NCBI RefSeq assembly: GCF_000406925.1 | Contig: NZ_KE136347.1 | Coordinates: 472,025-536,024 of the forward strand | Length of the DNA stretch: 64,000 nucleotides | Direction: 5' to 3' | DNA from: Enterococcus columbae DSM 7374 = ATCC 51263 | GTDB taxonomy: Bacteria > Bacillota > Bacilli > Lactobacillales > Enterococcaceae | Part shown: positions 25,920-34,740 of the stretch, one piece after another | How positions within the stretch are numbered: position 1 is the stretch's first letter | Layout: each line of letters opens with the position of its first letter | Program-made: the position numbers and the translations under genes | The notes under the pieces: model-generated | Database searches by the model: none | The model's input: only the letters and a program-made list of their open reading frames with translations | What the model was told of the DNA's origin: nothing

Positions 25920-28214
25920 TTAGTTTTGAGGAGGGGTCCCCCCGTTATTATTTGTTTGATTGTTGGTATTCCCGTTACCATTTCCATTATTACCGGTATT
26001 TTGTTGATTGCCGCCGTTTTGATTGTTCGGCGGAGTGACAACTGGCGTTTCTTCACTTGATTCAGTAGTCTGTTCCTCAGTAACGGTTGCCTCTGAGGAG
26101 CTGCTACTACTGCTGCTTTCGGCAACACTACTGCTAGATGATGACTCGCTTGTAACTGAATAGCTATTTTTTTTGGCATTAGAATAACTTTTTGAATTGC
26201 TTAGATATAATTCTCTACCATAGCGAACTAGGCCACTAGGCATTTTCCAATCAGTATTTTCATCATTTTGTGTTAAGTAAGTCATCAATTCACGATAAAC
26301 ATCAGTAGCAACATGGGTTGAATCATCTGTTATTGGTGTTTTACGATCATTATAACCAGTCCAAACAGCTAACGAATAAGTTGGGGTATAACCTACAAAA
26401 GAGATATCTGGATAAGCCCCATTCGAATCATCGATATTTGCTAATTCTTCAGTAGTATAGTTAGAGGTTCCCGTTTTGCCAGCTTGGTATAGGCCTTCTA
26501 TTGCTGCATTTGTCCCTGTTCCATAAGTAATTACATCTTTGAGGATATCTGTAATCATATAGGCAGTGGTTGCTTCCATTGCTTTGGTTCCTTCTGCGTC
26601 AAAGGTTTGTTCTGAACCATCTTGATAAGCAATTTTGTTGACATACTGTGGTTCATAATAAGTTCCGCCATTAGCAAAGGCAGCATAGGCTGCGGCCATT
26701 TTCAAGCTTGATACGCCATATTTCGTGCCATCCTGTGTGCCACTATTACTTGAAATAGCGTTGAACTGTTGTAATTCCGGGTATTCGATATTTAAACCAC
26801 TCAGGAATTTCTTCACATTTTTAACGCCAACATCTGCAAATAATTTCGCAGCTGGGACGTTTCGTGATAGATATAAGGCTTTGCGCAAGGTCATATAACC
26901 ATAATACTGATTATCCCAGTTCTTTAATTGGATATTTGTACCCGCGTAAGTATAAGGAGCATCATCAATCATTTTACCGGTTGAATATTTAAGATACTCA
27001 AATGCTGGCGCATAATCGGTAATTGGTTTTACCGTTGAACCAAAGTCACGAGCGGTACTCACGGCCAAATTGTAACCTAAAATCGTACCTGCTGGAATAT
27101 TACGTCCACCAATTTGGGCTAGGACTTTCCCGGTATTGACATCCATCAAGGTAGCTGCTACCTGCATATTGCTATCTGGATAGTTGACATATTGGTCCGA
27201 ATTCACAATATCATATAATTTTTTCTGTGCATCCATATTCAGATTGGTATAGACTTTCAAGCCATCGGTATAAATATTTTTGCCAGTTTTTTCTTTAACT
27301 TCTTCAATTACTTGTTTAATGTAGTTGTCATAATATTTCCAATCTTGATTTTGATTAGCAGGAGTAGCCAGTAGACCGTCATTGATTGGTGTATTAACGG
27401 CTTGATCATATTCAGCTTTGGAAATCTTTTTATTTTGCATCATTGTTAACAAGACAATATCTCGGCGTTTTTTGGCTTGATCAGGATGTGCATATGGATC
27501 ATAAAGTGTCGGTGCATTAGGCAGACCAGCAAGTAGCGCCGTTTGTGGTAAATTTAATTCATTTAATGGCTTACCATAAAATGCTTTGGCTGCCGTTTGC
27601 ATGCCATAAACCCCATTTGACATGTAGACTTTGTTGATATAATAGGTCAAAATTTCTTGCTTAGATTTCTCGCGCTCTAATTTGACAGCTAACCAGGCTT
27701 CTTGTGCTTTTCGTTTAAGCGTTTGGTCAGAAGCTTTTGTTGAAAAATAGGATAATTTAATCAATTGTTGCGTTAGGGTACTACCACCCTGCAAGCCACC
27801 CGAACGGACATTTGCCACTACTGAACCAACAATTCGGATTGGATCAATACCAATGTGACGATAGAATCGTTTGTCTTCAACGGAAACAATTGCATCTTCT
27901 AATAATTTAGGAATTTCTGTGGAGGATATTTTTTCACGGTTTTCAGAACCGATGTCAGTAATAACCTCACCGTTTGCAGCATAAATTTTAGAAGAAACGG
28001 TTGCATCTAGTGAAAGCTCATTTAATTCAGGCGCATCCTTAGCATAGAAAATAAATAAACCTAAGCCACATAAAAAGGCAAGAATCCCCACACCAAAAAC
28101 GATTCCGAAAAGCTTACCAAAAAAATGTCCACTTTTTTTCTTTTTAGGAATAGTTTTTTTACGATGCGTAGACTGTTGATGCCGTCCTTTTCTCGAAGGT
28201 TGATTATTAGCCAT
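25920..28214 (-). CDS. ponA: Class A penicillin-binding protein PBP1A
   Basis: Bifunctional peptidoglycan glycosyltransferase/transpeptidase (764 aa). A short basic cytoplasmic start (RKGRHQQSTHRKKTIPKKKK) precedes one membrane anchor. The glycosyltransferase domain (about 75-250) has VSVEDKRFYRHIGIDP and GGSTLTQQLIKLSY. The transpeptidase domain has the serine in DFGSTVKPI (STVK), SRN and KTGTSN. The last 90 or so residues are low-complexity: a Ser run, then Thr/Glu, then an Asn/Gly-rich end. The start MANNQPSRKG overlaps the recU stop by 8 bases. Coupled recU-ponA is conserved in Firmicutes. Confidence 0.95.
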   Translation of the reverse strand: MANNQPSRKGRHQQSTHRKKTIPKKKKSGHFFGKLFGIVFGVGILAFLCGLGLFIFYAKDAPELNELSLDATVSSKIYAANGEVITDIGSENREKISSTEIPKLLEDAIVSVEDKRFYRHIGIDPIRIVGSVVANVRSGGLQGGSTLTQQLIKLSYFSTKASDQTLKRKAQEAWLAVKLEREKSKQEILTYYINKVYMSNGVYGMQTAAKAFYGKPLNELNLPQTALLAGLPNAPTLYDPYAHPDQAKKRRDIVLLTMMQNKKISKAEYDQAVNTPINDGLLATPANQNQDWKYYDNYIKQVIEEVKEKTGKNIYTDGLKVYTNLNMDAQKKLYDIVNSDQYVNYPDSNMQVAATLMDVNTGKVLAQIGGRNIPAGTILGYNLAVSTARDFGSTVKPITDYAPAFEYLKYSTGKMIDDAPYTYAGTNIQLKNWDNQYYGYMTLRKALYLSRNVPAAKLFADVGVKNVKKFLSGLNIEYPELQQFNAISSNSGTQDGTKYGVSSLKMAAAYAAFANGGTYYEPQYVNKIAYQDGSEQTFDAEGTKAMEATTAYMITDILKDVITYGTGTNAAIEGLYQAGKTGTSNYTTEELANIDDSNGAYPDISFVGYTPTYSLAVWTGYNDRKTPITDDSTHVATDVYRELMTYLTQNDENTDWKMPSGLVRYGRELYLSNSKSYSNAKKNSYSVTSESSSSSSVAESSSSSSSSEATVTEEQTTESSEETPVVTPPNNQNGGNQQNTGNNGNGNGNTNNQTNNNGGTPPQN

Positions 28215-28824
28215 GAGTTGTATCTCCTTTATTTGTAATAAATTGATCCACCGCAATAAGATAAGGGACTCTTGGGGCAATGCCTAACTGAATCTCAATT
28301 GCTAATTGTTCAAGTTCATCAAGACGAATCGATTTTTTCTCTGGATTTTCCCAAAAATCAATCAAAGAAGCACTGTCTAAATAAAAACAACGCTTTAATG
28401 AACTAAAATAAAGCAAAACAAAACAAAGTCCATTTTGTTTTAAACAATTTTTCATGTGGTCAATCTGATGTTGATGGAAATTTTTTAATGGAAAAGAAGT
28501 TTTATTTTGGGTAACTTTTGCTTCAAAATCCAAATAATATCCACGATAAACCCCGTTATAGTCTGTAGTTGAAGCTTCTTTGAAATAGGCTTCTTTAATC
28601 ACGGCTGCGCTCCGTCTTGGGTAGTCCACTTGTACAATTTGAACGGGTGTAGGTTTTTTGTGGATTACCGCAATATCGTGATTGAGATAGTAACGGTTGC
28701 TCTCGTTGATTGCTTCTTCAAACTTCATTCCACGATTCGCAAAGGTATTCGCCTTTTGAAGTTGGGTAGATGCATTTACTTGAGATTTATGATAGACTTT
28801 TCCATTAGGATAATGAAAAATCAT
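28207..28824 (-). CDS. recU: Holliday junction resolvase RecU
   Basis: 205-aa endonuclease resolving recombination junctions and modulating RecA. Family marks are ANRGMKFEEAINESN, the DYNGVYRGYYLDFEAKVTQNKTSFPL active-site region in two parts (the acidic residues and the DFEAK core), and HQHQIDHMKNC. ATG 28824 has AGGAG ten bases upstream; the longer frame to 28848 lacks one. First gene of recU-ponA, divergent from ypsA. Confidence 0.95.
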   Translation of the reverse strand: MIFHYPNGKVYHKSQVNASTQLQKANTFANRGMKFEEAINESNRYYLNHDIAVIHKKPTPVQIVQVDYPRRSAAVIKEAYFKEASTTDYNGVYRGYYLDFEAKVTQNKTSFPLKNFHQHQIDHMKNCLKQNGLCFVLLYFSSLKRCFYLDSASLIDFWENPEKKSIRLDELEQLAIEIQLGIAPRVPYLIAVDQFITNKGDTTHG

Positions 28825-28882
28825 TTTGATCACACTCCTAGTTACCATTATATCAAAAAATAAAATAGAAAGAAAAGTCTAG

Positions 28883-29431
28883 ATGGAAAATCAAAAAATA
28901 ATTACTATCACTGGATATCGTAGTTTTGAATTAGGAATTTTTCAAGCAAAAGATCCAAAATTATCACTGCTTTATAAATTTATTAAACAATCTTTAATAG
29001 AATTGCTAGAAAATGGTTTGGAATGGGTGGTTATTGGCGGCAATTTAGGAATTGAGTTATGGGCTGCCGAGATGGTTTTAGAACTGAAGCAATCAGGTTA
29101 TACGATAAATTTAGCTGTCATTTTACCCTTTAAAGAATTTGGTAGCCAGTGGAATGAAAGCAATCAAAGTTTGCTGACTAGTGTTTTATCTAAGGCCGAT
29201 TATGTGAATTATGTTAGTCAAAAGCCATATGAGCATCCGAGTCAATTCGCTAATCACACTCAATTTTTGGCTCAGTATACAGACTTGTTATGGGCAATCT
29301 ATGATGAAGACTATCCGGGTAAAGCACAATTTATAATTAAAGAATTTACTAAAATCAGAGGAAGAAAACAGGTATATTTAGTGGGAATGGAAGAATTACA
29401 GGAGTTTAGCTATCAAAATTTGATGGATTGA
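28883..29431 (+). CDS. ypsA: YpsA-like protein (DUF1273, SLOG superfamily)
   Basis: 182 aa. Rossmann-like nucleotide-binding fold with ITGYRSFELGIF at the N terminus, WVVIGGNLGIELWAAE in the middle and FLAQYTDLLWAIYDED later, as in B. subtilis YpsA. YpsA is linked to cell division and oxidative-stress protection together with GpsB. Here too it sits between recU and gpsB on the gpsB strand. Ligand not known. Confidence 0.92.
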   Translation: MENQKIITITGYRSFELGIFQAKDPKLSLLYKFIKQSLIELLENGLEWVVIGGNLGIELWAAEMVLELKQSGYTINLAVILPFKEFGSQWNESNQSLLTSVLSKADYVNYVSQKPYEHPSQFANHTQFLAQYTDLLWAIYDEDYPGKAQFIIKEFTKIRGRKQVYLVGMEELQEFSYQNLMD

Positions 29432-29574
29432 AGTAACTTTTTAGTTACAAGTTTTTGGTTTTCGTTAAAATTTTATGAAAAAGGATGGAAAATTCCATGA
29501 TTCTATTTGCTTTTCTTATTTTTTTTATATAAAATGAAAAGTGAAGTGTGGATATTTTTATTGAGGTGAAAATC

Positions 29575-29991
29575 ATGGCAACATATAATTATAAAGCAAT
29601 TGATATTTTTAACAAAGAATTTAAAGTGAAAATGCGTGGATTCGATCCGGATGAAGTGGATGAATTTTTAGATAATATCATGAAGGATTACGAAACTTTT
29701 AATAAAGAAATCCTTGCCTTACAAGAAGAAAATGATCGTTTAAACGCAAAGATTAATCAACTGAATAAGAGTCAGGCAGTGATGTCACGTATTCAACCAG
29801 AAACACAAAAGAGTCAAACGGTCACAAACTTTGATATTTTAAAACGTCTTTCTAATTTAGAAAAAGAGGTTTTCGGTAAAAAATTAGATCAAGAGGTTTC
29901 AGTTGATAGTGTAGCGAATTTAAATCGTTTAAGTCAAAATTATACCCAAGCAAATAAAGAAGACGATTTAGACAAAACACGTTTATTCTAA
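29575..29991 (+). CDS. gpsB: Cell-cycle protein GpsB
   Basis: 138-aa DivIVA-like protein. The N-terminal membrane-binding module has FNKEFKVKMRGFDPDEVDEFLD, followed by a coiled coil (LALQEENDRLNAKINQL) and a C-terminal trimerisation helix before KTRLF. It recruits class A PBPs to the division site; the PBP1A gene ponA is nearby. ATG 29575 has GAGGTGA upstream. Confidence 0.95.
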   Translation: MATYNYKAIDIFNKEFKVKMRGFDPDEVDEFLDNIMKDYETFNKEILALQEENDRLNAKINQLNKSQAVMSRIQPETQKSQTVTNFDILKRLSNLEKEVFGKKLDQEVSVDSVANLNRLSQNYTQANKEDDLDKTRLF

Positions 29992-30007
29992 CCGAAATGA
30001 AAATGAA

Positions 30008-30395
30008 TTTGTGGTTTTCGGATAATCGCGGAATACATTAGGTGTTCTGAGGAAAGTCCATGCTCGCACAAGCTGCGATGCTTGTAGTGTTCGTGCTTAG
30101 CGAAACAATAAGCTAAGGTATAGTTTAGGCTATAACGGCAGAAAAAATAGCTAAGGAGCAATCTATGCTAGAGTATTCTTGAAAGTGCCACAGTGACGAA
30201 GCAGTTGAAGAAATTTAATTGGTGGAACGCGGTAAACCCCTCGAGCGAGCAACCCAAACAATGGTAGGGGCGCCTTTTGAACGGAAATGAACGGGTCAAA
30301 GGGGCAATATAATTGCAGATAGATGATTATCCAAATCCTTTTATTACCCTGGAAAGGATTGGACAAAACATGGCTTATAGAAAATCACAATAATC
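30008..30395 (+). ncRNA. rnpB: RNase P RNA, class B
   Basis: Catalytic RNA that cleaves tRNA 5' leaders. Conserved blocks are visible in order: GATAATCGCG near the 5' end, GAGGAAAGTCCATGCTCGC (CR-I), AAGCTAAGGTATAG, the AGTGCCACAGTGACGAAG segment, GGTGGAACGCGGTAAACCCC (CR-IV region) and the closing GGCTTATAGAAAATCACAA. The layout is that of Bacillus-type RNA and it lies after gpsB as in other Firmicutes. The ends are estimated to about ten bases. Confidence 0.93.
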
Positions 30396-30404
30396 AGGGA
30401 AGGT

Positions 30405-30435
30405 GGCTGATCAACAATTCGTTCAGCCTTTTTTT
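30405..30435 (+). terminator. Terminator of rnpB
   Basis: GGCTGA / TCAGCC hairpin plus seven Ts, about 20 bases after the RNA's 3' end. Bases 30436-30557 show no further gene. Confidence 0.8.
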
Positions 30436-30578
30436 CGTTTAGCAATAAATAGCTGATTGATTGGAATGAAAAATAGCTAAGTCAGCTACGAATAAAAAAA
30501 TGGATAAATAAAGGATTATTTAATTGTTTAGTACTCAGTTAAAGTGAATCATATTATATGGATAAGGAAGTGAAAAGT

Positions 30579-31757
30579 GTGAATCAAAATCAAACGTTTA
30601 ATTTACTTGCTACCGCTGCTAGTGGCTTAGAAGCGTTGGTAGGTAAGGAATTACGTGAAATGGGGATTGAATGTCAGGTCGAAAATGGTCGTGCGCGTTT
30701 TAAAGGGACGCTGGAAACAATCGCTAAGACAAATTTATGGCTAAGAACAGCTGATCGGGTGAAGATTGTCGTGGGCGAATTCAAGGCGACAACCTTTGAA
30801 GAATTATTCCAACAGGTAAAAGCTTTACCTTGGGAAGATTATTTGCCGCTAGATGCTGCCTTTCCAGTTGCAGGTAAATCCATCAAATCTAAGTTGTTTA
30901 GTGTCTCTGATTGTCAAGCAATTACTAAAAAAGCCATTGTCAATCGCTTGCGTGAATATTATCATCGTCCCAGTCATGTCCCATTGGCTGAAACAGGGGC
31001 TTTATTTCAGTTAGAAGTAGCCTTGTTAAAAGATCAGGTAATGATTACTTTAGATACGACGGGGCCGAGCTTATTTAAAAGAGGTTACCGTGTTGATAAA
31101 GGGGGAGCACCTTTAAAGGAAAATATGGCTGCGGCTTTAGTTATGTTAACGAATTGGCGTAAAGATCGGCCGTTTATTGATCCTGTTTGTGGTTCAGGTA
31201 CACTATGTATCGAAGCTGCGTTAATCGGTCATAATATTGCACCTGGTTTTAATCGTTCTTTTGCTTGCGAAAATTGGGATTGGTTCAGCTCAGAAATTTT
31301 TGAAAAAGTTAGAGCTGAAGCTGAAGCGGCTGCTGATTATGATATTGAACTAGACATTCAAGGGATGGATATCAACGGCAAAATGATTGAGATTGCTAAG
31401 GCGAATGCCGAAGAAGTCGGACTTTCTCATTCAATTACCTTTAAGCAACAAGCCGTGAAAGATTTTAAAACGGATAAAGAATATGGCGTGATTGTAGCGA
31501 ATCCACCATATGGTGAGCGTTTGGGCGAACAGGATTCAGTTCGTCAATTATATCATGAAATGGGTCAGGTTTTTCACCCATTGGATACATGGAGTAAGTA
31601 TATTTTAACCAGTGATTTGGCCTTTGAAGAATTTTATGGCCAAAAAGCAACGAAAAAAAGAAAATTATATAATGGGGCTTTGCGTACGGATTTATTCCAA
31701 TATTGGGGGAAACGACCACCACGCAATCAAGAAGCAACAAAAGAGGTGAGAAAATGA
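30579..31757 (+). CDS. THUMP-domain 23S rRNA (guanine-N2) methyltransferase, YpsC/RlmL-like
   Basis: About 392 aa. The N-terminal THUMP RNA-binding domain (about 1-155) is joined to a Rossmann methyltransferase with DPVCGSGTLCIEAAL (SAM loop) and NPPYGERLG (catalytic NPPY). Homologues modify G2445-type positions in 23S rRNA. The GTG at 30579 follows AAGGAAG with normal spacing; an upstream ATG at 30558 overlaps this ribosome site and is less likely. The stop overlaps the helicase start (ATGA), so the two are coupled. Confidence 0.9.
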   Translation: MNQNQTFNLLATAASGLEALVGKELREMGIECQVENGRARFKGTLETIAKTNLWLRTADRVKIVVGEFKATTFEELFQQVKALPWEDYLPLDAAFPVAGKSIKSKLFSVSDCQAITKKAIVNRLREYYHRPSHVPLAETGALFQLEVALLKDQVMITLDTTGPSLFKRGYRVDKGGAPLKENMAAALVMLTNWRKDRPFIDPVCGSGTLCIEAALIGHNIAPGFNRSFACENWDWFSSEIFEKVRAEAEAAADYDIELDIQGMDINGKMIEIAKANAEEVGLSHSITFKQQAVKDFKTDKEYGVIVANPPYGERLGEQDSVRQLYHEMGQVFHPLDTWSKYILTSDLAFEEFYGQKATKKRKLYNGALRTDLFQYWGKRPPRNQEATKEVRK

Positions 31758-33100
31758 CATTTGAACAATTTCAATTGGCACCGTATTTACTTGCAGCAAT
31801 CGCTGATAAAAACTTTAAAGAACCAACCTTAGTGCAAGAACGCTTAATTCCGGTTATCCAAAATGGGCGCAGTGTTGTTGGTCAATCGCAAACAGGTACG
31901 GGTAAAACCCATACTTTTTTACTACCTATTTTTAATCGTTTAGATTTGGCTAAAGAAGAAGTACAAGCAGTCATTACAGCGCCAAGTCGAGAGCTAGCTA
32001 CTCAGATTTATCAAGCGGCGAAACAATTAGCTGAATTTGCTGAAGATGAGATTTCTATTATGAACTTTGTTGGAGGTACGGATAAACAACGTCAAATTGA
32101 ACGATTAAAGACAAAGCAACCTCACATTGTCATTGGTACACCAGGTAGAATTCTTGATTTAATTCAGTCGCAGGATTTATTAGTGTATACTGCTGATACG
32201 ATGGTAGTGGATGAGGCGGATATGACTTTAGATTTAGGCTTTTTAGCCGATGTCGATCGAATTGCCTCACGTCTACCGGAAAAACTACAAATGCTCGTTT
32301 TCTCGGCAACCATACCGGAGAAATTACGACCATTTTTAAGAAAATATATGGATAATCCACTGATTGAAGAGATTCAACCCAAAACGGTTATTTCTGAAAC
32401 CATCGATAATTGGTTAATTTCAACAAAAGGCAAAAATGTCAATCAATTAGTTTACCAGTTATTGACAATCGGTCATCCATACTTAGCGATTGTTTTTGCT
32501 AATACTAAGCAAAAAGTTGACGAGATTACCCAGTTTTTACGTGATAAGGATTTGCATGTTGCTAAAATTCATGGGGATGTCATGCCAAGAGAACGTAAAC
32601 GAATCATGAAGCAAATCCAAAACTTGGAATATCAATATGTAGTTGCTACAGATTTAGCAGCACGTGGGATTGATATTGAAGGGGTTTCGCACGTGATTAA
32701 CGTAGAGATTCCTGATGATTTGGAATTCTTTATTCATCGAGTAGGGCGTACAGGTCGAAATAAATTAGCCGGCACTGCAATTACCCTTTATGAGCCAAGT
32801 GATGAACAAAAAATCGCTGCTATTGAACAATTGGGTATTCAGTTTGTACCAAAAGAAATCAAAAATGACGAAATTATCGATTCTTATGACCGCAATCGTC
32901 GTCAAAAACGTGAAAAGAAGGCAGATGAATTAGATACAACACTTATCGGTTTAGTCAAAAAGAAAAAGAAAAAAATTAAGCCTGGTTATAAGAAAAAAAT
33001 TCAATGGGAAATCGAAAAAACCAATAAACAAAAACGGAAAATGGAGCGTCGTCAAAAGACTCGTTCGGCTAGAAAACACAAGAAAAACTCAAGCATTTAA
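31754..33100 (+). CDS. cshB: DEAD-box RNA helicase CshB-like
   Basis: 448-aa ATP-dependent RNA helicase. Motifs in order: Q motif region, QTGTGKTH (I), PSRELA (Ia), VDEAD (II), SATIP (III), ARGID (V) and HRVGRTGR (VI). The basic C-terminal tail (KKKKKKIKPGYKKK) is typical of CshB/YqfR, linked to cold growth and rRNA maturation. The ATG at 31754 follows GAGGTGA and overlaps the methyltransferase stop. Confidence 0.92.
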   Translation: MTFEQFQLAPYLLAAIADKNFKEPTLVQERLIPVIQNGRSVVGQSQTGTGKTHTFLLPIFNRLDLAKEEVQAVITAPSRELATQIYQAAKQLAEFAEDEISIMNFVGGTDKQRQIERLKTKQPHIVIGTPGRILDLIQSQDLLVYTADTMVVDEADMTLDLGFLADVDRIASRLPEKLQMLVFSATIPEKLRPFLRKYMDNPLIEEIQPKTVISETIDNWLISTKGKNVNQLVYQLLTIGHPYLAIVFANTKQKVDEITQFLRDKDLHVAKIHGDVMPRERKRIMKQIQNLEYQYVVATDLAARGIDIEGVSHVINVEIPDDLEFFIHRVGRTGRNKLAGTAITLYEPSDEQKIAAIEQLGIQFVPKEIKNDEIIDSYDRNRRQKREKKADELDTTLIGLVKKKKKKIKPGYKKKIQWEIEKTNKQKRKMERRQKTRSARKHKKNSSI

Positions 33101-33106
33101 TGTCAG

Positions 33107-33152
33107 AATGACTTATCAATGGGCCCAATTTCCGATTGATAAGTCATTTTTT
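33107..33152 (+). terminator. Terminator of the methyltransferase-cshB operon
   Basis: Perfect 14-base arms AATGACTTATCAAT / ATTGATAAGTCATT plus T-run. Bases 33153-33394 hold no visible gene, only a possible TATACT -10 at 33353. Confidence 0.9.
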
Positions 33153-33394
33153 ATCAGGTTGTGTAGCGATTTGTATAGAATCGCAAAAATTTGAGTGTTT
33201 TTCGCTGTGTGAACATGGAAGGAAAGTATTTTTCAAACATCAAGTCAAATTTTCCAAGTAGGCTACTTACCAAACAGTTAAGTATAGCGACTTTTTGTTT
33301 GTGAAAAATTTCTTTTTTTAGAAAAATATTTTCAGAATTTTCCTAAAACATGCTATACTATAAAAGAAAAATATTGTTGGTAGGAGGGATAGGT

Positions 33395-34450
33395 TTGAAT
33401 ACTTTAGAAGCACTAGAATGGTCCAATTGGAAAAATTACTCTTCAAAAACAAAACGTGATTTATTTAGTCAGGTTTTATTATACTTTGTTAGTCCTTTAA
33501 GACGGGTAAGTAACATTACTTTAAGTCAATTTGAATTAGCTGGTGTAAAGTGTGAAACTTTTGAGGTAAATTTAGATGATGAGCCATTTGTTTTTTTACC
33601 CGGGAAAAAAGGCGCTATATTAGGTTGGGATTCTGGCACACAGCCTCTACCTGCATTTTATTGGGATAAGAAGAATTTGCTAATGAACCAAAGAGTCGAG
33701 GATTATATCAAGAATTATGGACTTGAGACTACTGAAGAGTGGGATACCTTTGTGAATGAATCTACTTCCAGTTTGCGTCAGGTAGATATACCACCAATGC
33801 TTGTTCAAAAGTATCCTATACCAACTGGTTGTAAATATATCGGTCGGCTGCATGCAGTGACTGGTGAGTTTGTTGGCTCAGTTGAGGCTTATGCAATTAT
33901 CGAAAAGGATATTTTAAGCTATCTGCAGGCGCCACAAACCTTTGAGGCCTCTTTGAATTTTGAATTTCCTGGTGAGATTTTTCAAGAAAATCAATTCTAT
34001 GCCGTATTAAATCCTGAAGAAGAAACTTACACAGTCTATACACATCAGGTTTGTACGCAAGAGGAACTGAAAAAAGAATTACAAAGTCAAGTTTATGAAT
34101 TGCTTGATGAGGACCAATGGGAATATGCGGTTGGTGCAACCACTAGACGTCTTTTTAGATGGGGAAATGAATTAGTTGAAGATCATAGTTTTTGGCAAAA
34201 TCAGACACATCGCTTGGTTAGTAAACCGAATATGTTCGGCTTATCTTTTGCTGGAAATAATCTGCGCTATGAGATTACGAGCGGCAATCAATTAAAGCAA
34301 GATAAATGGACGAACTGTCATGTACCGTTATTGGATTATTTACCATTGTCGAGTTATTATCGAGCAAGAAAGATATTGGCGAAACAAGAAGTGCTATCAC
34401 CAAAAGATTATTTATATAGAAAAGCGATTATTATTGATCAATTAACATAA
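33395..34450 (+). CDS. Protein of unknown function with a degenerate formylglycine-generating-enzyme-like end
   Basis: 351 aa, soluble, acidic N-terminal part. The TTG at 33395 follows TAGGAGGG and is chosen over an upstream ATG at 33350 that lies in the promoter. The C-terminal third contains EDQWEYAVGATTRRLFRWGNEL, recalling the EWEYAARGG..YPWG signature of FGE-sulfatase/SUMF1 domains, then an FGLSFAGNNLRYEI strand. The metal-site cysteines of true formylglycine-generating enzymes are not evident. Function unknown; it stands alone before the alaS leader. Confidence 0.7.
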   Translation: MNTLEALEWSNWKNYSSKTKRDLFSQVLLYFVSPLRRVSNITLSQFELAGVKCETFEVNLDDEPFVFLPGKKGAILGWDSGTQPLPAFYWDKKNLLMNQRVEDYIKNYGLETTEEWDTFVNESTSSLRQVDIPPMLVQKYPIPTGCKYIGRLHAVTGEFVGSVEAYAIIEKDILSYLQAPQTFEASLNFEFPGEIFQENQFYAVLNPEEETYTVYTHQVCTQEELKKELQSQVYELLDEDQWEYAVGATTRRLFRWGNELVEDHSFWQNQTHRLVSKPNMFGLSFAGNNLRYEITSGNQLKQDKWTNCHVPLLDYLPLSSYYRARKILAKQEVLSPKDYLYRKAIIIDQLT

Positions 34451-34468
34451 AATTTTACTGCACTAGAA

Positions 34469-34497
34469 TTGACAAGCGCAGTTGAATTTTCTATACT
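34469..34497 (+). promoter_or_regulatory. Promoter of alaS
   Basis: TTGACA (34469-34474), 17-base spacer, TATACT (34492-34497), upstream of the T-box leader. Confidence 0.75.
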
Positions 34498-34502
34498 ATT
34501 TA

Positions 34503-34714
34503 GGTAAAGGATTATAGTTTATCTCCGCTTCATCACAGAAATTTCTACATTGCTGAGAGTAGAAAATGAATGGGATAATCTGCTCCCTTTAGATAATTGA
34601 TAGAAATATCAACGTCTTCCTAGCGTTAATAGGATGAAAGAGGTAATGATCAGACATCATTGCAAGCAAGGTGGTACCGCGGTTTCGTCCTTGCATGCAG
34701 TGGTGTCTTTTTAT
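34503..34714 (+). promoter_or_regulatory. T-box riboswitch (alanine) controlling alaS
   Basis: Leader RNA sensing uncharged tRNA-Ala. The invariant T-box AAGGTGGTACCGCG is at 34668-34681, with the antiterminator GCAAGG/CCTTGC around it. A competing terminator forms from GACATCATTGCA and TGCAGTGGTGTC, then TTTTT (34653-34714). Stem I has the GAGAGTAGAAA region (34556-34566). The likely specifier codon is GCT at 34582-34584, encoding alanine and matching the downstream synthetase. Confidence 0.9.
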
Positions 34715-34740
34715 GTAAATTTTAGAAAGTAGGTTGAATA

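Noticed and set aside
30163-30366. Open frame on the minus strand inside the gpsB-rlmL gap.
   Set aside because: It lies wholly within the conserved class B RNase P RNA.
30558-30578. ATG 30558 as the start of the THUMP methyltransferase.
   Set aside because: It overlaps the AAGGAAG ribosome site that is correctly spaced for GTG 30579; no ribosome site precedes 30558.
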